Positions 1 through 5,138 of a DNA stretch of 8,669 nucleotides are shown one piece after another. The stretch's first letter is position 1, and each line of letters opens with the position of its first letter. The translations under genes were made by a program, and so were the position numbers. This DNA is from Chloroflexota bacterium (lineage in GTDB: Bacteria; Chloroflexota; Anaerolineae; Anaerolineales; Villigracilaceae). The notes under the pieces were generated by a model. It saw only the letters and a list, made by a program, of their open reading frames with translations, searched no databases and was not told the origin of the DNA. Location of the stretch: positions 1 through 8,669 of the forward strand of contig JAKANW010000083.1 of the NCBI GenBank assembly GCA_021823555.1, given 5' to 3'.

Positions 1-112
1 AGTGCGCGACCTTTTCAGCCACAGCCGCAAATACGCACAGGCTTTGCTTGAACACCTGGATGCCACCGGCGTCACCTTGCGCGATGGCGATTTCAGGAAA
101 CTGAGAAAATAA
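1..112 (+). CDS. selB: Selenocysteine-specific elongation factor SelB, C-terminal end (partial)
   Basis: Only the last 36 codons are present; the frame runs from base 2 to the TAA at 110-112. The peptide starts [20 protein letters not shown] and continues with a [17 protein letters not shown] ending. This matches the usual end of SelB, where the last winged-helix domain carries a 'SRKYA-x-x-LLE-x-x-D' helix followed by a 'T-x-R-x-GD-x-R-x-L' strand. In the family this domain binds the SECIS hairpin of selenoprotein mRNAs, while the missing N-terminal part is an EF-Tu-like GTPase that delivers Sec-tRNA to in-frame UGA codons. If right, the organism makes selenoproteins. The call rests on a short tail, so another winged-helix protein cannot be fully excluded. 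The next gene starts 35 bp downstream, with no terminator between them. Confidence 0.75.
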   Translation, partial: VRDLFSHSRKYAQALLEHLDATGVTLRDGDFRKLRK

Positions 113-126
113 TTTGCAGCTTCACT

Positions 127-142
127 GACTCGCTGAATCGAG
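127..142. repeat. Two-copy octamer repeat ahead of the yedK-like gene
   Basis: Two adjacent units, gactcgct and gaatcgag, match the octamer consensus of the large array at 5004-5126. They lie in the 35-bp gap between the selB-like stop and the ATG at 148. The end of the second unit merges into the GAGG ribosome-binding site (140-143). This is a direct sequence observation. Its function is unknown; it is probably a small member of a dispersed family. Confidence 0.5.
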
Positions 143-147
143 GTACC

Positions 148-816
148 ATGTGCGGACGATTTACTTTAACCGTTGACCTTGCTGAATTACAAGACGCCTT
201 TGGTGAATATACTTTTCCCCCAAAGTTTGCCCCGCGCTTCAATATCGCCCCCACCCAGCCCATCCTCGCCATCCCCAACGACGCAAAGAACAAAGCCGAT
301 TTCTTCATCTGGGGATTGATCCCCTCGTGGGCCAAAGACCCGGCCATTGGCCAGCGTCTCATCAATGCCCGCGCCGAAACGCTGGGCGAAAAACCGTCCT
401 TCCGCGGTGGCTTCAAATACAAACGCTGCCTCATCCTGGCCGATGGCTTTTATGAGTGGCAGGCGCGGCCCGGCCGGAAGACCAAAGTGCCGCACTTCAT
501 CTTCCTCAAATCCCGCCAGCCCTTTGCCTTTGCCGGATTGTGGGACGAATGGAACTCCCCCGACGGCGGCTCCCTGCGCACCGCCGCCATCATCACCACT
601 GAACCCAACCAACTGATGGCGACCCTGCATAACCGCATGCCTGTGATCCTGCATCCATCCGACTATGCTCAATGGCTGGATCCTGCGCCTCGGACTCCCG
701 AAAGCCTGCAACCGTTACTCAAGCCCTTCCCCGCCGACGAGATGGCCGCCCACCCCGTCTCGACCCTGGTCAACGCCCCCGCCAACGATAACCCTCAACT
801 GGTCGTCCCCGCATAG
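148..816 (+). CDS. yedK: SOS response-associated peptidase / abasic-site shield (SRAP, YedK/HMCES family)
   Basis: Known family role: SRAP proteins bind abasic sites in single-stranded DNA and form a reversible thiazolidine DNA-protein crosslink through the N-terminal cysteine, protecting the site from strand breakage. Seen here: the protein begins MCGRFTL, so Cys2 becomes residue 1 after Met removal. The other hallmarks are all present: RFNIAPTQ at 30-37, WGLIPSW at 55-61, INARAE at 72-77 (Asn73), GFYEW at 100-104 (Glu103), LHNRMPV at 160-166 (His161), and a C-terminal VSTLVNAPANDNP at 204-216. At 222 residues it has the usual full length and looks active. A GAGG (140-143) sits 4 nt before the ATG, and the invariant MCGRF fixes this start. 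It may be co-transcribed with selB, since only 35 bp separate them. No LexA-type operator is evident. Confidence 0.95.
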   Translation: MCGRFTLTVDLAELQDAFGEYTFPPKFAPRFNIAPTQPILAIPNDAKNKADFFIWGLIPSWAKDPAIGQRLINARAETLGEKPSFRGGFKYKRCLILADGFYEWQARPGRKTKVPHFIFLKSRQPFAFAGLWDEWNSPDGGSLRTAAIITTEPNQLMATLHNRMPVILHPSDYAQWLDPAPRTPESLQPLLKPFPADEMAAHPVSTLVNAPANDNPQLVVPA

Positions 817-829
817 GCACTGACACATT

Positions 830-857
830 ACGCAACACGCGGCGCGTATTACGCGTA
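830..857. repeat. 7-bp-period degenerate repeat with a short palindrome ahead of the MFS gene
   Basis: Four heptamers run in phase: acgcaac, acgcggc, gcgtatt, acgcgta. They occupy more than half of the 49-bp gap between the yedK-like gene and the MFS gene. Within them CGCGTATTACGCG (843-855) is a perfect palindrome around a central T. It could be a cis-acting site, but the phased heptamers make a repeat origin the simpler reading. A similar 7-bp periodicity with a different motif occurs at 8335-8383. Confidence 0.5.
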
Positions 858-865
858 TCCCCTCC

Positions 866-2122
866 ATGAAAACCGCCCTCATCAACCGCTTCCCCGCGCT
901 GACCTCGCGGGACTTTACCATCTTCTGGGTCGGGCAGTTCTTCTCGCTGATCGGCACCATGATGCAGAACACAGCCCAGCCGTATTTGGCCTACCGTTTG
1001 AGCAATAGTCCATTGGACCTGGGTCTGATCGCCGCGGCTGGCTCCCTGCCGACATTTTTCCTGGCGCTGCCAGGCGGCGTGTTGATCGAGCACTTAGATA
1101 AACGCAAGGCCGTCATCATAATGCAGGTCGTCATGATGATACAGGCTTTGGTTCTGTCCGCCCTGACCTTGAGCGGAATGGTTCAAATCTGGCACATCGT
1201 TGTGCTGGCGCTTGTCCTGGGCACTGCCAGCGCCTTCGAGATCACCGCCCGCCAGGCCATGTTGATCGAGCTGGTCGGACGGGAATCTTTGCCCAACGCC
1301 ATCGCCCTCCAGTCCACGATCTTCAACGCGGCGCGCGTGTTAGGCCCTTCCCTGACCGCGCCCTTCTTGCTATTGATCCAAAACGAGGGAGAAGGTTGGG
1401 CATTCCTGGCAAACGGGATCAGTTATTTATTCGTCATCATCGGCTTACTCTTCGTCCAGGCACGCTTCAAGGAGGAGCTCACTGAAGAACGCCATGACCT
1501 GCGGCACGATCTCTCGGAGGGCTTTCGTTATATTCGCGGCAACACAGAAGTGGCCCTGATCATCGTGATCGCGGGTCTGCTGGGCGTCTTCGCTTTTCCG
1601 CTCCTGCAGCAGATCCCCGTTGTAGCAACGGATGTTCTTAAACAAATAAACGATACCCAGGCCGCCATCGCAGCTCGCACCAGCGCCCTTTATACCGCGC
1701 AGGGAGTCGGCGCCCTGGTCGCCGCCTTCTTCCTGGCAGCCAATAGCACCTACCGGAGAAAGGGACAGCTTTTGGTCATCGGCCAATATGCGTTTATGCT
1801 GGCCATGTTCGGCATCGCTTTCCCGCGCAGCCTGTGGCCCGCGACTATCCTGGTAGTCATCATGGGCTGGGGTTCCGTGACCCAGCTGGCGACCATGAAC
1901 ACATTGATCCAAATCCAGGTTCCCAACAACCTGCGCGGGCGGGTTTTCAGCACATATCTGTGGGCCTTGCAGGGCATTGCTCCGTTGGGCAGCCTATTGA
2001 TCGGCTGGATGGTCCAGGTTTGGAACATTCCCATTACTGCCCTGGCCAGCAGCGGCTTCTTGTTGGTTGTCTTCACTCTCATGCACATGCGCTATCCAGG
2101 CGTTCGCGAATCGGTGGGGTAA
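866..2122 (+). CDS. MFS transporter, EntS-like exporter group (MFS_3)
   Basis: A 418-residue integral membrane protein with about 12 predicted helices, the usual MFS length. The N-terminus reads RFPALTSRDFTIFWVGQFFS (8-27), typical of the MFS_3/enterobactin-exporter-like group. The loop 2-3 motif A is PGGVLIEHLDKRK (69-81). An acidic and basic cytoplasmic loop (about 200-226) separates the two six-helix halves. The C-terminal half has the group's signature VPNNLRGRVFSTYLWALQGI (352-371) followed by PLGSLLIGW. The likely role is proton-driven export of a small molecule or drug; the substrate cannot be read from sequence. No Shine-Dalgarno sequence precedes the ATG: the seven bases before it are CCCCTCC, which resemble the anti-SD rather than an SD. 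The start is still favoured because the conserved N-terminal motif begins at residue 8. No terminator is evident before the next promoter. Confidence 0.88.
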   Translation: MKTALINRFPALTSRDFTIFWVGQFFSLIGTMMQNTAQPYLAYRLSNSPLDLGLIAAAGSLPTFFLALPGGVLIEHLDKRKAVIIMQVVMMIQALVLSALTLSGMVQIWHIVVLALVLGTASAFEITARQAMLIELVGRESLPNAIALQSTIFNAARVLGPSLTAPFLLLIQNEGEGWAFLANGISYLFVIIGLLFVQARFKEELTEERHDLRHDLSEGFRYIRGNTEVALIIVIAGLLGVFAFPLLQQIPVVATDVLKQINDTQAAIAARTSALYTAQGVGALVAAFFLAANSTYRRKGQLLVIGQYAFMLAMFGIAFPRSLWPATILVVIMGWGSVTQLATMNTLIQIQVPNNLRGRVFSTYLWALQGIAPLGSLLIGWMVQVWNIPITALASSGFLLVVFTLMHMRYPGVRESVG

Positions 2123-2149
2123 CACAGGATTGGCGTTTGTGCAGGCGGC

Positions 2150-2179
2150 TTGACGGGAGACAAAACAGCCTGTTATGAT
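2150..2179 (+). promoter_or_regulatory. Sigma70-type promoter for the LysM/M23 gene
   Basis: TTGACG at 2150-2155 is followed after 18 bp by TATGAT at 2174-2179, with a TGn extended -10 (2171-2173). The expected transcript start is near 2186, about 18 nt before the ATG at 2204. An upstream in-frame ATG at 2150 lies inside the -35 box and would not be transcribed from this promoter. The promoter lies just after the MFS stop at 2122, so the M23 gene can be expressed independently. Confidence 0.6.
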
Positions 2180-2203
2180 GATTCACGGAGCTTGATTATT
2201 CGT

Positions 2204-3400
2204 ATGGACAATAACTCCTTTGAAGCAAAAAAGAAAAACGAAGAGGCGATTGAGGCCCTGTCTGCGCGCAAGCCGGGACTCTTCTCGCGCCTGACAGATG
2301 CCCTGCTGCACATGGGATTGGGCGAGTCGATGCTGCGTGTCAGCACGAACGTGCTGTCCATCCTGGCCATTGGAGTGGTCATCTGGTTACTGCAAACCTT
2401 TACCCACATGGGAGCGCTCAATATTGGGGGCGCGGCGGCGACACAGCCTGCAGCTCCGACTGAAGCGGCCCTGGTGGAATCCATCCCCGCGCCGGTGGTG
2501 CTGGACCCGTTATCCAATGGAATCCTGCGCCAGGCCGATATCCATACCGTCATCCCGCAACGACCACGACAGGACATTCTCAAATATGCTGTGCAGACCG
2601 GGGATAGCGTCATTGGGATCGCCGAAAAGTTCGGGTTGAAACCGGAATCCATTCTCTTTGCAAATTACAACTCGTTACTGGATGACCCGCATAACTTGTT
2701 GGCCGGACAGGAACTGACCATCCTGCCGGTAGATGGCACTTATTACGAATGGCAAAAGGGGGACGGATTGAACGGGGTCGCCAAATACTTTGGGGTCGAG
2801 CCAGAGGAGATCGTGAACTTTCCGGGCAACCACCTGGATCCAAACGCGATCGGCGATTTTGCCAACCCAAACATCGCACCCGGGACGGATGTGATCGTGC
2901 CGGGGGGGACGCGCCAGTTCGTCTCGTGGAGCGCTCCCCTGGGCGTGACGCGTGAGAACGCCGCCTATGCACGCGTGCTTGGACCGGGTGTCTGTGACCC
3001 AGTGGCAGGCGGCGCGATTGGCACCGGGACGTTTATCTACCCAACAGCCAAGCATTACCTGTCCGGCTTCGATTACACCCCCAAGATCAACCACTACGGC
3101 ATTGATTTAGCCGGGAATCTCGGCGAGGGTGTATATGCGACAGACGGCGGCGTGATCGTCTACGCCGGCTGGAACAATTACGGCTACGGTAACATGATCA
3201 TGATCGACCACGGGGACGGCTTCCAATCCCTGTATGGCCACTTGAGCCAGATCTACGTCAGTTGCGGACAAAGCGTTGGCCAGGGCGCGGCTATCGGCGC
3301 GGTGGGCAGCACCGGCCGTTCCAGCGGCCCGCACTTGCACTTCGAGATCATGACGGCCACGGTCAAGATCAATCCCTGGGATGTGTTGCCAGCGCCATAA
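2204..3400 (+). CDS. Membrane-anchored murein peptidase with two LysM-like domains and an M23 domain
   Basis: A 398-residue protein of the LytM/NlpD-like peptidase type, which cleaves peptidoglycan cross-bridges or stem peptides outside the membrane. Layout seen: a charged cytoplasmic N-terminus (1-46), one membrane span (about 47-64, VLSILAIGVVIWLL), an Ala/Pro-rich linker (76-100), a first LysM domain (about 127-174, YAVQTGDSVIGIAEKFGLKP), a degenerate second LysM-like repeat (about 180-233), then M23. The M23 metal and catalytic residues are intact: HYGID (His297, Asp301), DHGDG (335-339), YGHL (His346) and HLHF (His377, His379). It should therefore be an active zinc peptidase and not an EnvC/NlpD-like degenerate activator. 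The start at 2204 is chosen over an in-frame ATG at 2150 because the latter overlaps the promoter. A GGAG at 2187-2190 is rather distant (13 nt), so translation initiation may not depend on it. Confidence 0.9.
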   Translation: MDNNSFEAKKKNEEAIEALSARKPGLFSRLTDALLHMGLGESMLRVSTNVLSILAIGVVIWLLQTFTHMGALNIGGAAATQPAAPTEAALVESIPAPVVLDPLSNGILRQADIHTVIPQRPRQDILKYAVQTGDSVIGIAEKFGLKPESILFANYNSLLDDPHNLLAGQELTILPVDGTYYEWQKGDGLNGVAKYFGVEPEEIVNFPGNHLDPNAIGDFANPNIAPGTDVIVPGGTRQFVSWSAPLGVTRENAAYARVLGPGVCDPVAGGAIGTGTFIYPTAKHYLSGFDYTPKINHYGIDLAGNLGEGVYATDGGVIVYAGWNNYGYGNMIMIDHGDGFQSLYGHLSQIYVSCGQSVGQGAAIGAVGSTGRSSGPHLHFEIMTATVKINPWDVLPAP

Positions 3401-3413
3401 ATTGCTCTCTATA

Positions 3414-3513
3414 CTTTCGCCTTGAGCGGGGGCCGCCAGGCCGCAGTCGAAACACGAGCGCATAGTTTCAAACTGGCGTTTCGACTGCGTTGCGCTCCGC
3501 TCAGCGCGAAGTT
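3414..3513. repeat. Inverted-repeat element downstream of the M23 gene
   Basis: The left arm (about 3414-3456) contains CGCAGTCGAAAC and an upstream TTGAGCGGGGG. The right arm (about 3475-3513) contains GTTTCGACTGCG followed by CCGCTCAGCGCGAAG. The reverse complement of the left arm aligns with the right arm through most of its length, with mismatches in the middle. The 208-bp gap before the GntR gene is mostly this hairpin. It resembles dispersed TTCGACTGCGCT-type palindromic repeats that I associate with environmental Chloroflexota-like genomes; that association is from memory. The TTCTTTT after the right arm gives it weak terminator potential for the M23 transcript. Confidence 0.6.
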
Positions 3514-3571
3514 CTTTTGTCAGTTTGGCCGTCAAATTACTTTCTAGCGGCAATTTCGTGACAAACGCACT

Positions 3572-3600
3572 CTTTTAAATCCTCCAAAATTATATATAAT
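3572..3600 (+). promoter_or_regulatory. Promoter of the GntR/corrinoid operon, likely leaderless transcript
   Basis: A consensus TATAAT box lies at 3595-3600. The best -35 at 17-bp spacing is CTTTTA (3572-3577), which is weak. The box ends 8 nt before the ATG at 3609, so transcription would begin at or within a base or two of the start codon. No purine-rich Shine-Dalgarno sequence exists in the interval. Both points fit a leaderless mRNA. The weak -35 would suit a promoter under regulation. Confidence 0.6.
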
Positions 3601-3607
3601 ATACAAT
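3589..3607. promoter_or_regulatory. 19-bp near-palindrome over the -10 box, candidate GntR operator
   Basis: ATTATATAT, a central A, then ATATACAAT. The right arm reverse-complemented is ATTGTATAT, identical to the left arm at 8 of 9 positions. The site covers the TATAAT box and ends one base before the regulator's ATG. FCD-type GntR proteins commonly bind short AT-rich palindromes containing GTATAC-like cores and often repress themselves, so autorepression by the adjacent gene product is the natural inference. AT-rich DNA forms palindromes easily, so this needs comparison with orthologous loci. Confidence 0.5.
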
Positions 3608-3608
3608 C

Positions 3609-4358
3609 ATGGAACTCTCCACTGATTTGCTTCAACACAGGCCCTTGAAACAGGAAATCTTCGAGGCGCTACATCAACGCATCATTGCGGGGACGTACGC
3701 GCCCGGCGAGTGGCTGCGACAGGAAGAGATCGCCTCGCAAATGGGCGTGAGCATGACACCTGTGCGCGAGGCGCTGGACTTGCTGGTGGCGGCGGGGCTG
3801 GCGGAACGGGTCCCCTACCGGGGCGTGCGCGTGCTGGAACTGTCGCAAGAGGAAATCGTGGAGGCCTACGGGATGCGGCTGCTGCTCGAAAGCGCGGCGG
3901 CCCGGGCGGCGGCAACGCACATGAAACGGGAACAGGTGCAGGCTTTGTCCCGAATCGTGGAGGAGATGCAGAGTCAGGTCACACTGAAGGACATGTCCCA
4001 TGCGCGCCAATTAAGCCGCGCCTTCCACCAATCCATCGCGGAAGCCTCGGGGGACGGGCTGCTATCCAAACTGTACAGTATCGTTGCCAACTCGTTCCCG
4101 GACTGGATGTTGTACGAAGCCATGTTCCACCATCCCGAATTGTTGAGCGCCAGCCTGAGGTGCGAACAGGATGAGCACCGCGCTCTGGTCGAAGCGTTGT
4201 CAAACGGGGATGCGGATGCGGCGGCGGAGAAAGCCAGGCTGCATGTCCTGCACCTGGGCAAGGATTTGGAAACTTTACTGGGCATTCCCGGCGAACGACT
4301 GCGCGAGCAGGAACGCCAAATGCTGCCCTTAATTCAAAGTACTTCGGAGGCAAAATGA
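3609..4358 (+). CDS. GntR-family regulator, FadR subgroup with FCD ligand domain
   Basis: A 249-residue DNA-binding regulator. The winged helix-turn-helix spans about 10-76. It shows the family pattern RIIAGTYAPGEWLRQEEIA (24-42), MGVSMTPVREAL (45-56) and the wing GLAERVPYRGVRVL (63-76). The all-helical FCD domain spans about 80-220, with RLLLESAAARAA (90-101), SRAFHQSIAEASGD (136-149) and DEHRALVEALSNGD (188-201). Likely metal or ligand histidines are His140, His190 and His212. The aspartate usually four residues before the first histidine is Ser136, so metal binding may be altered. The stop overlaps the corrinoid gene start in ATGA. It most likely responds to the methylated substrate of the locus or a breakdown product. 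No Shine-Dalgarno sequence is present; the ATG sits directly behind the promoter. Confidence 0.92.
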   Translation: MELSTDLLQHRPLKQEIFEALHQRIIAGTYAPGEWLRQEEIASQMGVSMTPVREALDLLVAAGLAERVPYRGVRVLELSQEEIVEAYGMRLLLESAAARAAATHMKREQVQALSRIVEEMQSQVTLKDMSHARQLSRAFHQSIAEASGDGLLSKLYSIVANSFPDWMLYEAMFHHPELLSASLRCEQDEHRALVEALSNGDADAAAEKARLHVLHLGKDLETLLGIPGERLREQERQMLPLIQSTSEAK

Positions 4359-5002
4359 CGGACGAATTGTTTCAAGAAATGGCGCAGAGCATCCTCGACG
4401 GGGATTCGGACAAGTCGGCCGAACTGGCGCAAAGGGTCATCCAGCTCGGCATGGACCCGCTGACCGCCATCACCGAAGGCTTTGTCAAAGGCGTCAACGT
4501 GATCGGCGAGCAATTCGCCTGCGGGACAGCCTTCCTGCCGGAACTGGTGATGGCGGGCGAGGCCATGAAGGCCGCGGTGAGTGTGCTGGAGCCGGAGATG
4601 ATGAAGCGCGGCACCGAACGCAAGATGCTGAGCAAGGTGGTGCTGGCCACGGTGGAAGGCGACATCCACGAGATTGGCAAATCGCTGGTGGGCACCATGC
4701 TGAGCGCATCCGGCTTCCAGGTCTATGATCTGGGCGTGGACGTTTCTCCGGAGAAGATCATCGGCAAGGCGCTGGAAGTGAACGCCGACCTGATCTGCAT
4801 GAGCGCGCTGTTGACGACCACCATGGTCAAACAGCGCGAGGTGATCGAGGATCTGGAGAAAGAGGGACTGCGCGGCCGCTTCAAAGTGATGGTCGGCGGC
4901 GCGCCCGTGACCCGCGACTGGGTGCAGAAAATCCAGGCCGACGGCTACTCTGAGGATGCCATCGGGGCCGTGGCCGTGGCGAAGCAGTTACTAGGGAAAT
5001 GA
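4355..5002 (+). CDS. Cobalamin-binding methyl-carrier protein (MttC/MtbC-like corrinoid protein)
   Basis: A 215-residue carrier that holds a methyl group on cobalt between a substrate methyltransferase and a methyl-acceptor methyltransferase. Residues about 1-85 form the helical cap domain of methionine-synthase type (GxxxGVNVIGEQFACGTAFLPELVMAGEAMK region, 42-72). Residues about 91-215 form the Rossmann-like B12 domain. It has DIHEIG at 103-108 with the cobalt-ligating His105, SALL at 149-153 (Ser150, Leu152), and GGAPVT at 181-186. All base-off/His-on signature residues are present, so it should be functional. GGAGG (4346-4350) lies 4 nt before the ATG, inside the end of the GntR gene. The 4-bp overlap suggests translational coupling with the regulator. 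Its partners are the two MttB-like proteins downstream. The exact substrate class cannot be assigned from this protein. Confidence 0.93.
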   Translation: MTDELFQEMAQSILDGDSDKSAELAQRVIQLGMDPLTAITEGFVKGVNVIGEQFACGTAFLPELVMAGEAMKAAVSVLEPEMMKRGTERKMLSKVVLATVEGDIHEIGKSLVGTMLSASGFQVYDLGVDVSPEKIIGKALEVNADLICMSALLTTTMVKQREVIEDLEKEGLRGRFKVMVGGAPVTRDWVQKIQADGYSEDAIGAVAVAKQLLGK

Positions 5003-5003
5003 A

Positions 5004-5126
5004 AACGAGTCAACGATTCAGCGAGTCAGCGAACAATTGACTCGCCGAATCATTGAATCGCTGAATCGTTGAATCGCTGAATCGTTGAATCGCTGAATCG
5101 CTGACTCGTTAACTCGCTGACTCAAT
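5004..5126. repeat. Octamer tandem array in inverted and direct orientation
   Basis: Four units in one orientation (5004-5035: aacgagtc, aacgattc, agcgagtc, agcgaaca) are followed after 3 nt by eleven units of the opposite orientation (5039-5126), consensus GA(A/C)TCG(C/T)T. Examples are gaatcatt, gaatcgct, gaatcgtt, gactcgtt and gactcaat. The period is exactly 8, so it is not coding. The left block can pair with the right block in several registers, giving a slippable hairpin. The array fills nearly all the 136 bp between the corrinoid gene and the first methyltransferase. It begins just after the TGA stop (5000-5002) and ends just before the ribosome-binding site at 5129. Confidence 0.9.
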
Positions 5127-5128
5127 CT

Positions 5129-5134
5129 GGAGGG
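5129..5134 (+). promoter_or_regulatory. Strong ribosome-binding site of the first MttB-like gene
   Basis: GGAGGG lies 4 nt before the ATG at 5139, directly after the octamer array. It fixes the start codon and shows that this cistron is initiated independently, not by coupling to the corrinoid gene. Confidence 0.7.
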
Positions 5135-5138
5135 CTGC

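Noticed and set aside
2150..2203. Upstream start of the M23 gene at 2150
   Set aside because: The ATG lies inside the -35 box of a good promoter, and the added 18 residues look like non-coding sequence with no family similarity.
5000..5060. TGA of the corrinoid gene followed by a hairpin, as a selenocysteine codon with SECIS
   Set aside because: The protein is full length for its family at this TGA. Reading through would add only 18 residues of octamer-repeat sequence before another TGA, and the hairpin is explained by the repeat array.
5004..5126. CRISPR array
   Set aside because: Units are 8 bp and directly adjacent with no spacers, and no cas genes are present.
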